Assembly: GCF_002259795.1 (NCBI RefSeq) | Contig: NZ_MWXA01000003.1 | Location: 310,001-374,000 of the forward strand | From: Bifidobacterium aquikefiri | Lineage (GTDB): Bacteria > Actinomycetota > Actinomycetes > Actinomycetales > Bifidobacteriaceae | DNA: 64,000 nt | Reading direction: 5' to 3' | Part shown: positions 54,894 to 63,781 of the stretch, piece after piece | How the letters are laid out: each line of letters starts with the position of its first letter | Position numbering within the stretch: the stretch's first letter is position 1 | The notes under the pieces: generated by a model | Databases searched by the model: none | Seen by the model: only the letters and a program-made list of their open reading frames with translations | Told to the model about the DNA's origin: nothing | Made by a program: the position numbers and the translations under genes

Positions 54894-56945
54894 ATGCATT
54901 CGATGGCAAATTCCGCGAGTGGTGAATCTCAACGAGACGTATGTGAGTTGAGCATAGGCGAGATGAAATCCATGCTGGCATCTGGTCGCATCACTTCCAC
55001 AGAGCTTGTGGTGAATTATTTGAATAGGCTGTTTTTTTACGATGTCAATGGTATCCAGCTCAATTCAACCCCAATCATTGCAGCCACTGCCTTGCATGAG
55101 GCCATGGTGAAGGATTCGCAACGTGACCATGGCGATGTCCAGGGACCCTTGCATGGCATTCCGTATACGGTGAAAGACAGTTATATGGCCAAAGGCATGA
55201 CGATGGCAGCCGGATCACCGGCCTTTGCGCATGTTGTGGCCAATGAAGACAGTTTTTCTGTTGCTGCACTGCGCAAGGCCGGCGCGATTTTGCTCGGGCG
55301 AACCAATATGCCACCCATGGCAGCTGGAGGAGTGCAACGTGGAATATATGGAAGGTCTGAAAGTCCATATAATGGCGAATATTTGCCGGCAGCATGGTAT
55401 TCGGGTTCCTCGCATGGTTCGGTAGTGTCGACCGCGGCAAGTTTTGCCGCCTTCGGCATGGGGGAGGAAACCGTTTCTTCCGGGCGTTCGCCGGCAGCCA
55501 ACAATGGTGTCGTGGCATATACTCCTACGAGAGGTGTCATCTCGCTGCGTGGCAATTGGGTGCTGCATGCCACGAAGGATGAAGTAGTGCCGCATACTCG
55601 CAATGTCGATGATCTTCTTGAGCTGTTGCCAACGCTGACACAGGCTGATGAAGACACCAGGGGGGATCTGTGGAGAAGGCAGTCATGTGTTCGACTTGAT
55701 GATGCCGCACGCGTTCAAGACCTTGGCTTCGATCGAGTGAAGGGAGCAGACGTTCTTTCCGGGCTTAACATCGGTGTCGTCAATGAATATGCAGGACGCA
55801 TCGGGGGTGTGATTCCCTCGGTCTACACCCGGCCAAGCATCAATGCGTTGCTCATGCAGTCGATTCAATCCCTGCAGCAACTGGGCGCTCATGTCAGATG
55901 GACATCATTGCCTTTGCGCGACGCCTATGAGATTGCACCGAGAAACCTCAAGACTTTTGCCGATGAAGGACTCATTCCTCACGATTGGATGGATCACGAA
56001 TGGCTCCAGCTCAATGCATCGGTTCTTGAAGAGTTCATTACATCCTTTAGCATGAGCGGCATCACCAGTCTGCAGGATGTTGACCCCGACGACATATTCC
56101 CCAACCCCTTCAACTCCGTGGCACAGACGAAACACTGGCGCTATGGCTTCTACCGGCAGGCATATGAATACATGCGTTCAGGGGCGATGCTTCCCTCGGA
56201 GCAGACCCCTGAACTCAAACAGGGTCTTCGAGGCCTTGAAACCATACGAAAGCGCCATCTTGAAGCATGGATGCGCGCCGAAAACCTGGATGTGCTTATT
56301 TTTCCAACGAACAGCAATGTTGCCAAGGCCGATTGTGATGTGGACGATGTTGACAACGTCGAGGCCTGGCAGGATGGAACATGGTTTTCCAACGGCAATA
56401 GATTCATCCGTCATCTGGGGATACCGACGGTGACGACAACGATGGGTGTGATGTCCGATACAGGCATTCCTGCGGGACTGACCTTTATGGGACCGTCGGG
56501 AAGTGATCAGCTGCTGTTATCGTGTGCCTACGAATTTGAAAAGGCCACATCGTTGCGGGTATCTCCGAGACGCACCCCACCACTTCCCGCCGCTGGCAGA
56601 ATTCCCCTGAACGATGGCTCGGCACAGCCGCATGTCGAGCAGGTTGATGCTGGGGCGCTTCATGCAACTCTTGAAGTCACGATTGGCAATGGTTCAATTG
56701 ACTATGGTGTGCGCATGCTCGACCCCGATAGGCGGTATTCCTGCCGAATCTTCATCAATGGCGTACTCATGCACGAATGGTCGCGTGATGATTCCTGGCA
56801 TGGATCACTCTCGCTCGCAGCGGTGTTTGATGCCAGAAAAATTGCCGTGATCGCACTGTATTCGAGCTTGGACCGAAGTTTGGGCGCCGACATTCGTGTG
56901 TGCGACAATCCTGCGCCAAGCCATGGTGAGGGGTCGTTGCTGTGA
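54894..56945 (+). CDS. Amidase-signature family protein
   Basis: A 683-residue protein of the Ser-cisSer-Lys amidase superfamily, which hydrolyses carboxamides. The catalytic lysine is in GIPYTVKDSY near residue 94. The cis-serine region is GSSHGS near 172, and the nucleophile region is EETVSSGRSPAANNG near 195. In typical members these read GGSSGGS and TDTGGSIR, so the active site is recognisable but altered. After the amidase fold (to about 560) comes a further domain of about 110 residues with no clear family. No signal peptide is seen. The frame opens at 54771; ATG 54894 (or 54903) is preferred, since the hairpin at 54778-54816 lies before it. It probably cleaves an imported amide. Confidence 0.8.
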   Translation: MHSMANSASGESQRDVCELSIGEMKSMLASGRITSTELVVNYLNRLFFYDVNGIQLNSTPIIAATALHEAMVKDSQRDHGDVQGPLHGIPYTVKDSYMAKGMTMAAGSPAFAHVVANEDSFSVAALRKAGAILLGRTNMPPMAAGGVQRGIYGRSESPYNGEYLPAAWYSGSSHGSVVSTAASFAAFGMGEETVSSGRSPAANNGVVAYTPTRGVISLRGNWVLHATKDEVVPHTRNVDDLLELLPTLTQADEDTRGDLWRRQSCVRLDDAARVQDLGFDRVKGADVLSGLNIGVVNEYAGRIGGVIPSVYTRPSINALLMQSIQSLQQLGAHVRWTSLPLRDAYEIAPRNLKTFADEGLIPHDWMDHEWLQLNASVLEEFITSFSMSGITSLQDVDPDDIFPNPFNSVAQTKHWRYGFYRQAYEYMRSGAMLPSEQTPELKQGLRGLETIRKRHLEAWMRAENLDVLIFPTNSNVAKADCDVDDVDNVEAWQDGTWFSNGNRFIRHLGIPTVTTTMGVMSDTGIPAGLTFMGPSGSDQLLLSCAYEFEKATSLRVSPRRTPPLPAAGRIPLNDGSAQPHVEQVDAGALHATLEVTIGNGSIDYGVRMLDPDRRYSCRIFINGVLMHEWSRDDSWHGSLSLAAVFDARKIAVIALYSSLDRSLGADIRVCDNPAPSHGEGSLL

Positions 56946-57050
56946 GCCTTGGCAAGAAGCGCGCTGATGAATTTTCAGCAATACGGAACCGAATGATCGA
57001 GATGGGTGGCGGTAATTTGCATGGTGCCGCCACACAGAGGGGAATAGACA

Positions 57051-58694
57051 ATGTTTGCCATAGACACCATATTTGAGAATGCACATGTTCAGACCATGGA
57101 TCCCAAGCATCCCTATGCTACGGCGATAGGGGTGCATCATGGGAAAATCGTTGCCATTGATGATGAACTTGAAGGTGTGAGTGCCAAAGAACGTGTTGAT
57201 TTACAAGGAAAATATGTGTGCCCGGGCTTTAACGATGTGCATCTGCATTTCTCATTATTGGGCGCAAATCTGAATCAGGTGGATTTACGCAAGCAAACGA
57301 TATCAACCATGGATGAGCTTTATGCCAAGGTTGAGTCTGCATGCATTCAAGCTCCGGAAGGGCAGTGGGTGCTTGGCTGGGGTTTTGACCAGTTCTCGCT
57401 GGGTGCATTCCCCGACATTGCACGGCTTGACCAGATATCGCATGGTCATCCCGTGCTCATCCTGCATCTTTCGAACCATGCAGCGGTAATCAACAGTGAG
57501 GCATTCAGGCGTGCTGGATATGAACATCCTGAAGATATCGAAGACACGGATCTCGTCATTCGAGAAAAGGGGAGGATCACCGGCCTGGTCAAAGATAAAT
57601 TCTGCTTCATGGTCACCGGTGTGGCCAACCGGGTCTCAGAAGAGATTTTGCTGCATCAGCTCCGTCTTGCGGCAGACTACACGCTGGCGTTGGGCATTAC
57701 CAGTTTTACCGATGGGGGAACAGGCACCGATCCCCACTGGGAAGGCATCGGCCAGACACCCGATGATGCTGGACTATTCCAAGCTGCCTATGATCGCGGC
57801 CTCATCCAGCAGCGTGGCACTCTCATGCCGTATTACAGTTCATTCCATGATCTTGGAGAGCTTACTGGAGACATTACGGAGGGTTTCGGCCTTGACCTCG
57901 GTATCCGTACCGGCTTCGAAGGCGGCATGCTTGACATCGGGCCGGCAAAGGTCATTCTTGACGGTGCTTTCAACAGTCTCTCGGCATACTTGAGTGAACC
58001 ATATCTGGGGTACTCGGACAACTATGGTGTGCTCAGCTGGGATCCAGAGGAGTTCAAACATCACGTTGCGCAACTGCACCGCCAGGGATGGCGTGTGGCA
58101 GTTCACGCAATTGGAGACAGAGCCGTGAATCTGGCCTTGGATGCGTTCGAGCATGCCCAGAATCTTTATCCAAGAAAGGATGTCCGTCACCGGCTCGAGC
58201 ATTGCGGGATTGCGGATGACGCAATGGTTGACCGCATCGTCCGGGATGGAGTCATCGCCAATCCACAGGGAAGCTTCATCAAGAACAATGGCGATGCGTA
58301 TGTCGAGCTATTGGGGGAGGAGCGAGCGCGAAGAGCATACCGGATGGGTGCCTTTGTGAGTCGGGGAGCAATCATTCCGGGCAGCACCGATGCCCCGTGT
58401 GCACCAGTTGCTCCCATGGTTTCGATTGAAGGCATGGTGACGCGAACAACCGCCCATGGCTTTGTCCTTGGTGAGAGCGAGAAGCTCTCAGTTGATCAGG
58501 CGCTGAGCGCATATACCTATGGAAGCGCATATGCGTCGCATAAGGAGCATGTTCTTGGCAGTATCAGCGCCGGCAAATTCGCTGATTTCTCTGTGCTCGA
58601 TCATGATCCCCATGATGTGCCAGCCGATGAGCTTCACAAGATCGGTGTGCTCCAGACAATCATCAACGGTGTGACTCGATATTCACGGATGTGA
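57051..58694 (+). CDS. YtcJ-like metal-dependent amidohydrolase
   Basis: A 547-residue member of the amidohydrolase superfamily (Amidohydro_3/YtcJ group). Features are the N-terminal beta-sandwich part (FENAHVQTMDPKHPYATAIGV), the first metal motif PGFNDVHLHF near residue 66, a metal histidine in VAVHAIGDRAVNLAL near 350, the histidine of HRLEHCG, and the late aspartate in GSTDAPCAP near 445. Relatives hydrolyse N-substituted formamides or amides and imide rings. The natural substrate here is unknown; it may act before or after the amidase-signature protein. AGGGGA precedes ATG 57051. Confidence 0.85.
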   Translation: MFAIDTIFENAHVQTMDPKHPYATAIGVHHGKIVAIDDELEGVSAKERVDLQGKYVCPGFNDVHLHFSLLGANLNQVDLRKQTISTMDELYAKVESACIQAPEGQWVLGWGFDQFSLGAFPDIARLDQISHGHPVLILHLSNHAAVINSEAFRRAGYEHPEDIEDTDLVIREKGRITGLVKDKFCFMVTGVANRVSEEILLHQLRLAADYTLALGITSFTDGGTGTDPHWEGIGQTPDDAGLFQAAYDRGLIQQRGTLMPYYSSFHDLGELTGDITEGFGLDLGIRTGFEGGMLDIGPAKVILDGAFNSLSAYLSEPYLGYSDNYGVLSWDPEEFKHHVAQLHRQGWRVAVHAIGDRAVNLALDAFEHAQNLYPRKDVRHRLEHCGIADDAMVDRIVRDGVIANPQGSFIKNNGDAYVELLGEERARRAYRMGAFVSRGAIIPGSTDAPCAPVAPMVSIEGMVTRTTAHGFVLGESEKLSVDQALSAYTYGSAYASHKEHVLGSISAGKFADFSVLDHDPHDVPADELHKIGVLQTIINGVTRYSRM

Positions 58695-58793
58695 GGCAGA
58701 CACAGCGTGCCGCTCATGTTCGCTTGGCCATCAGGATGAACAAGTGAAGCGGATGCAACTGAGCCAGAACTCGTCAGGAATTGGGGTGTTCGT

Positions 58794-60116
58794 ATGAGTG
58801 CTGCGAGGCGTAGCGGCGAAATCGTGGCCTATGCCATGTGGATACTTGCCATGTCAGGCTATGTCTTTGCTGCCACATGCCGGTCCTCACTTTCTGCCAC
58901 TGGCATCCAGGCCGCGCTGTATTTCAACATCAGCAGTGCAGCATTGTCTTCATTCGTGTATCTGCAGCTTTTCGTCTACGCGATTGTACAAATTCCTGCC
59001 GGCATAATGCTTGACAGATTTGGCCCAAAACGAATGATTGCCGCCGGCTGCCTGCTGATGTCAGTCGGGCAAGGGATCATGGCCCTTGCAACGGCAACCT
59101 GGATGGCTGTGTTCGCTCGCGCCGCCGTTGGCATTGGTGATGCTTGCATATTCATTTCTGTTATCAGGCTGCTCGCAGCCTGGTTTCCCATGCGCAAGTT
59201 GCCCTTGTTGAATCAGTTGACCGGACAAATTGGCAATCTCGGCCAGATTATATCGGTCTACCCTTTCGTCTGGGTCATGAAAATGGCACATTGGCAGACC
59301 GCATTCCTCTCGCTCTCCGCCATTGGCATTCTTATAGCGTTCTGTGTGATCTCGCTATTGCGCGAAAGTCCGCATGAACGAGAATCGCGTGCAATGGCGC
59401 AGAAACTGAGAACGACGGGATTGAACTGGGCAGATGTCCTGCGCAATCTGCGCTCGGTCGCACGGCTTCCTGGAACCATATGTGGGTTTTGGGTGCATAG
59501 CATCACATGGTTTTCCAATACGATGATGAATCAACTCTGGGGCTTCCCATTCCTTCTTGCCGTCGAGCACTATTCGCATGCTCAGGCGAGTGCCTACCTT
59601 GCATCTGGAACTGCGATGTGCGTTATCTGGGCACTCATGTTCGGACGCTTTTCCAGTGCGCATCCGATTCACGGCAGAATCATGTTGGTCTATGTCACGG
59701 TAGGTGCGCAGATGCTGTGCTGGACGATACTGCTTGCCACGGCTGGACCTCATCCCACAGCGGTGATGATTGCCCTGCTGTTTTCCATTTCGAGCGGCAT
59801 GGCAGCCTCAAGTGTCGCTTTTGACTTTGCTCGAGAGGGCTGTCTGCCGAAGGATCTGGGAACTGCAACCGCCCTTGCCAACATCGGAGGTTTCCTCTCC
59901 TCGGGACTTGTGCTCCTTGGAGTTGGACAACTGTTGGATTGGCAGGGAGCAAACAGCCCAAGACTGTATACGAGTCAGTCAATGCGAGTTGCGGTACTGG
60001 TGCAGTATCCAATGTGGATCATTGGTCTTATCGGATTCAGCGTCATGCTGCCCAAGGTGCTCGCTCGATTGCGAGAACGCAGTCTTCGGATCAGCTCGGC
60101 TGAGCTCCGGCATTGA
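58794..60116 (+). CDS. Major facilitator superfamily transporter
   Basis: A 440-residue integral membrane protein with twelve hydrophobic segments. The conserved loop between helices two and three reads GIMLDRFGPKRMIAAG near residue 75, the MFS signature. The nitrate/oxalate-like sub-family is suggested by the sequence but not firm. Substrate and direction are unknown; an exporter of a product or an importer of the pathway substrate would fit the island. GGGGTG lies ahead of ATG 58794. It is followed by the dehydrogenase gene after 69 bases. Confidence 0.85.
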   Translation: MSAARRSGEIVAYAMWILAMSGYVFAATCRSSLSATGIQAALYFNISSAALSSFVYLQLFVYAIVQIPAGIMLDRFGPKRMIAAGCLLMSVGQGIMALATATWMAVFARAAVGIGDACIFISVIRLLAAWFPMRKLPLLNQLTGQIGNLGQIISVYPFVWVMKMAHWQTAFLSLSAIGILIAFCVISLLRESPHERESRAMAQKLRTTGLNWADVLRNLRSVARLPGTICGFWVHSITWFSNTMMNQLWGFPFLLAVEHYSHAQASAYLASGTAMCVIWALMFGRFSSAHPIHGRIMLVYVTVGAQMLCWTILLATAGPHPTAVMIALLFSISSGMAASSVAFDFAREGCLPKDLGTATALANIGGFLSSGLVLLGVGQLLDWQGANSPRLYTSQSMRVAVLVQYPMWIIGLIGFSVMLPKVLARLRERSLRISSAELRH

Positions 60117-60185
60117 AGTGTGAATTGAAGTGTGACTTGATGTGTGAATAGTGTTGCGCAATCTGAAATTGAAAGGTGAAGTCCA

Positions 60186-61229
60186 ATGAAAGCAACCGTA
60201 TATAAAGGGGAACGCCGGGTCGAGCTGGAGGAAGTTCCAGATGCCGCAATAGCCAAATGTTCCGATGCCGTGGTTGACATCGAGTATGCAGGTGTGTGTG
60301 GTTCAGATCTGTGGACATATCGAGGTCAGGGAGCATCTGCACCCAGCAGGATAGGTCATGAATTCGTTGGCACCGTCCGTGAAGTGGGATCAGAGGTATC
60401 TTCCGTCAAACCTGGCGATTGGGTCATCGTTCCCTTTCGCTATAGCGATGGCGTATGCCGCTATTGCCAGAAAGGCTTAGAAACCAGCTGCATTCATGGA
60501 GGCTTCTGGGGCAGGGAGAGCGTCGATGCCGGTCAGGGCGAGGCGGCATGCGTCCCTTATGCCGATGACACCCTGGTTAAGGCACTGCCTGATGGGAGTC
60601 GTCCGGACGAGGGCATCATTGCAAGCCTGTTGACACTCAGCGATGTGTTTACCACCGGATATCACGCAGCCACATGCTCCAGAATCCGCAGTGGCGATAC
60701 CGTTGTTGTGGTGGGAGACGGGGCTGTAGGACTCTGCGCGATCATGGCGGCGCGATTACTTGGTGCCTCACACATTATCAATGCCGGGAGCAGCCATGAG
60801 GACCGACATCTTCTTGCCAAGGCATGTGGAGCCGATGAAGTGATTTCCGCTCGTGGCGACGATGCAGTGAAGGCGGTTGAAACACTGACATCGGGCCATA
60901 TGCCTGATGAAGTGCTTGAATGCGTCGGCTCTGCGCAGTCATTCTCCACGGCGATCTCGATGTGCGCTCCAGGAGGATCGGTGAGCTACGTCGGCTTGCC
61001 ACATGGAGTTGACATCGATGTGAAAAGTCTGTTCTACAACAACATAACGGTTACCGGCGGCATGTCGCCAGCGCATCATTACATCGCCAGGCTGTTGCCA
61101 CAGATTCTCGACAAGTCAATCAATCCAGGACTGGTCTATACCAAGGAATACCGATTGAAAGACATCGCCACGGCATACGAGGACATGGATAATCGTCGCA
61201 CGATCAAACCCCTGATCAAGGTCGGCTGA
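60186..61229 (+). CDS. Zinc-dependent medium-chain alcohol dehydrogenase
   Basis: A 347-residue MDR-family oxidoreductase that interconverts alcohols and aldehydes or ketones with NAD(P). The catalytic zinc ligands are the cysteine in AGVCGSDLW near residue 38 and the histidine-glutamate in IGHEFVG near 59. A structural-zinc segment, VCRYCQKGLETSC, keeps three cysteines rather than the usual four. The nucleotide-binding loop is VVGDGAVGLCA near 176. AAAGGTGA lies ahead of ATG 60186. It is six bases ahead of the kinase gene. It could reduce or oxidise the aldehyde made by the phospho-lyase. Confidence 0.88.
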   Translation: MKATVYKGERRVELEEVPDAAIAKCSDAVVDIEYAGVCGSDLWTYRGQGASAPSRIGHEFVGTVREVGSEVSSVKPGDWVIVPFRYSDGVCRYCQKGLETSCIHGGFWGRESVDAGQGEAACVPYADDTLVKALPDGSRPDEGIIASLLTLSDVFTTGYHAATCSRIRSGDTVVVVGDGAVGLCAIMAARLLGASHIINAGSSHEDRHLLAKACGADEVISARGDDAVKAVETLTSGHMPDEVLECVGSAQSFSTAISMCAPGGSVSYVGLPHGVDIDVKSLFYNNITVTGGMSPAHHYIARLLPQILDKSINPGLVYTKEYRLKDIATAYEDMDNRRTIKPLIKVG

Positions 61230-61235
61230 TGGCAT

Positions 61236-62351
61236 ATGGGCATAGAATCATATGAAGGATATAGAGCACTCTGCGAACCGCATGAAAGAATCAGCGAGCA
61301 TGATGCTCTCATTTTCCTGAAAGATCAATATAGGCTGAGCAATATCACGCTGCGACGCATCATGACCGAGCGGGACGACACATTCAGCGTGAGCGTTGCC
61401 CAGTCGACAAGGCCGAAATGGATATTGAAGATTGAGCATCCGTCAGAGAGCCGTGAGGCGGTGCTCATGCGTGCGCAAGCAATTCGTAGTTTCGAAGAGC
61501 TCGATTCATCGCTGCCCGTCACCCGGATCTTCGCAAACAGATCAGATGCTCTGGTATCCGCGATGGAACGGCAGAATCACACGCGATATGCGACGTTGAC
61601 CTCATTCGTTGCTGGTGAAGTGCTCTCGCATATGAGAGAGCCCGCCTCGGATCTTCTGCTTTTCAATATGGGCCAGGCATTGGCGCGAATTGAGCTGGTT
61701 TTGGCGAAGCAGCAATCCTGTGAGGATCATCTCGGTCGAGTGCTGTGGGACATGAGGCTTTTCCCGGAGATATGTGAGGCCACACTTCCTGCAATCTCCG
61801 ACAGCCATATGAGGAAGCCAATAGAACGAGCCCTTGACGATTATCTGACCATCCACAAGCGTGTGTGTGGGCTCCCGGAATATATGTGTCATGGTGATTT
61901 TCATCCTGGAAATGTGATGGTGGATTCGAATATGCCGAATGTCATTGCGGGAATCATCGATTTTGGCGACATGCACAGGATGCCATTGATCTGCGATGTG
62001 GCGACATGCCTATGCTATGCCATCGCTACTCATGCCGGTGTCGACACTGCACTCGCGCCGTGCAGACGAATACTTCAAGGGTATTCCTGGCAGCTTTCAG
62101 CGCATGACGATGATCAGCGCCGTTACGCACGATCAACAAGTCTGATGCATCTCAGTGATGAAGATTACTCGCTGCTGCCTATCCTGATTGAGGTGAGGAG
62201 CGCGCTTGCCGTAATTCTTCCGTATCTGGCACAGACTCTTGCGGGCGTGGATGCCTCGCATTACATCGCAAATCCAGAGACTCGTCTGAGACGGTTGATA
62301 ACCGTGCAGAATATTGGTCACAGAGAATGTGAAGCACAGCTTCAGCCATAA
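61236..62351 (+). CDS. APH-fold small-molecule kinase (possible amino-alcohol/hydroxylysine kinase)
   Basis: A 371-residue protein with the aminoglycoside phosphotransferase fold. The nucleotide-side lysine is in WILKIEHPSES near residue 69, the catalytic loop is CHGDFHPGNVMVD near 219 (HxDxxxxN), and the metal aspartate is in IIDFGDMH near 239. Relatives phosphorylate homoserine, choline, hydroxylysine and similar amino alcohols. Resistance to aminoglycosides is not implied. It sits six bases behind the dehydrogenase gene and 47 bases ahead of a phospho-lyase-like enzyme. That combination matches hydroxylysine kinase plus phosphohydroxylysine phospho-lyase in animals and bacteria. The substrate is inference. 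Confidence 0.75.
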   Translation: MGIESYEGYRALCEPHERISEHDALIFLKDQYRLSNITLRRIMTERDDTFSVSVAQSTRPKWILKIEHPSESREAVLMRAQAIRSFEELDSSLPVTRIFANRSDALVSAMERQNHTRYATLTSFVAGEVLSHMREPASDLLLFNMGQALARIELVLAKQQSCEDHLGRVLWDMRLFPEICEATLPAISDSHMRKPIERALDDYLTIHKRVCGLPEYMCHGDFHPGNVMVDSNMPNVIAGIIDFGDMHRMPLICDVATCLCYAIATHAGVDTALAPCRRILQGYSWQLSAHDDDQRRYARSTSLMHLSDEDYSLLPILIEVRSALAVILPYLAQTLAGVDASHYIANPETRLRRLITVQNIGHRECEAQLQP

Positions 62352-62398
62352 CGGTTGTAAGAGGTGACGGTGCTGATGGCAATACGAAAGGAAAAACT

Positions 62399-63778
62399 AT
62401 GACAGCAGATACGGCAGGCATGGCATCACAGGCTGTGCAAGGCAAGAAACAGGTTTCCAATGCGTTCGATTTCCACAAGGGCATGGCATCCTTGAGTGAT
62501 GACGAGCGAGCGCTGATAGAACGGCGGAAACGGATCTTGGGAACCATGGGTCCGCTGTTCTATGACCGGCCGGTGCATATAGTGCGCGGGCAGGCAGCGC
62601 ATCTCTTCGACGCATCCGGCAATGATTATCTGGATTGCTATAACAATGTCGCATGCGTTGGCCATGCAAACCCACGGGTACGTGAAGCGGTCAACGATCA
62701 ACTGGGCCTTCAAGACACGCATTCCAGGTATGTGCAGGATGAGATTCTTGACTATGGGGAGCGAATTCTGAGCTACTTTCCTACTGCCATGGATCGAGTG
62801 AACTTTACCAACTCTGGGTCGGAATCCAACGATCTTGCCCTGCGCATGGCTCGTGTATTTACGGGTCATCAGGGAGTAGTAGTGACAACAAATGCCTATC
62901 ATGGCATTACGTCGCTCGTCTCTTCGGTCTCTCCAAGTTTTGGTACGGGCGTGCCGCTGGCGCCTTTTCTTGCAACCGTCGAGATTGCCGATGTATTGAC
63001 GGGTGATCTGCCTGAGAGTCAGGTCAACGACATATTGCAACAACGCTTTGCATGTGCGTTTCAGAAACTTCACGATGGTGGATTTGGCGTATCTGCAGTC
63101 TTGCTGGATCAGATTTTCTCTTCCGACGGCATTCTTCCAGGGGCGCCAGGCTGGGTGAATCATATTGCTCAGGCTGTTCATCGTGTTGGCGGCATACTTA
63201 TCGCGGACGAAGTGCAATCGGGATTCGCCCGCACAGGAGAAGCCTTCTGGGGTTTTCAGCGGCATCATGCAGATGCGGATATTGCCACAATTGGCAAACC
63301 GATGGCGAATGGAATCCCCACCGGTGCCGTCATCTATAAACACCAGATAGGCGAGGCCTTTGCCTCGTGCACCCGGTATTTCAATACTTTCGGCGGCAAT
63401 CCCGTATCCATGAGAGCCGCAGAGGCAGTACTCGACGAGATTGAAGACCGGCACCTGCTCGCCCACGCGCAGCAAATCGGTGAGCAGCTCGATGCACAAC
63501 TTCATCAGCTGCTTGGCGGAACTTCACGGTTTCGCGGCATGCGTCATGCTGGCCTGTTTCTTGGCATCGATATAGGCAGCAGTGATTCAGCCAGTTCGGA
63601 TCCTCAGGCAACGCGGGCAATTATCAACAGGTTACGTGATATGTTCATTCTCATATCATCGTCTGGTCCCGATGGCAGCACACTGAAACTCCGTCCCCCT
63701 CTGGTGTTCTCTTCCGCGGACGTGGATCGTTTCATGCAAGCCTGCTCCACGCTCGTCGATGAGGGATATTTTGGGTGA
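62399..63778 (+). CDS. Class III PLP enzyme resembling amine-phosphate phospho-lyases
   Basis: A 459-residue protein with the class III aminotransferase fold but closest in pattern to ethanolamine-phosphate and 5-phosphohydroxylysine phospho-lyases, which eliminate phosphate and ammonia. Typical of that branch are IERRKRILG near residue 40, IVRGQAAHLFDASGNDYLDCYNNVACVGH, THSRYVQDEILDYGERI, TRYFNTFGGNPVS and SSSGPDGSTLKLRPPLVFS, each read in part. NSGSESNDLALR is present near 140, and the cofactor lysine is K300 in ATIGKPMANG. GAAAGGA precedes ATG 62399. The kinase gene lies just upstream. An ordinary aminotransferase cannot be ruled out by eye. Confidence 0.8.
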   Translation: MTADTAGMASQAVQGKKQVSNAFDFHKGMASLSDDERALIERRKRILGTMGPLFYDRPVHIVRGQAAHLFDASGNDYLDCYNNVACVGHANPRVREAVNDQLGLQDTHSRYVQDEILDYGERILSYFPTAMDRVNFTNSGSESNDLALRMARVFTGHQGVVVTTNAYHGITSLVSSVSPSFGTGVPLAPFLATVEIADVLTGDLPESQVNDILQQRFACAFQKLHDGGFGVSAVLLDQIFSSDGILPGAPGWVNHIAQAVHRVGGILIADEVQSGFARTGEAFWGFQRHHADADIATIGKPMANGIPTGAVIYKHQIGEAFASCTRYFNTFGGNPVSMRAAEAVLDEIEDRHLLAHAQQIGEQLDAQLHQLLGGTSRFRGMRHAGLFLGIDIGSSDSASSDPQATRAIINRLRDMFILISSSGPDGSTLKLRPPLVFSSADVDRFMQACSTLVDEGYFG

Positions 63779-63781
63779 TGC

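Noticed and set aside
61236-62351. An aminoglycoside-resistance gene
   Set aside because: The APH fold is shared by many metabolic kinases, and the metabolic operon context argues against antibiotic resistance.
62426-63505. A 359-codon open frame antisense to the phospho-lyase gene
   Set aside because: It lies opposite a clearly conserved PLP enzyme and has no domain features.
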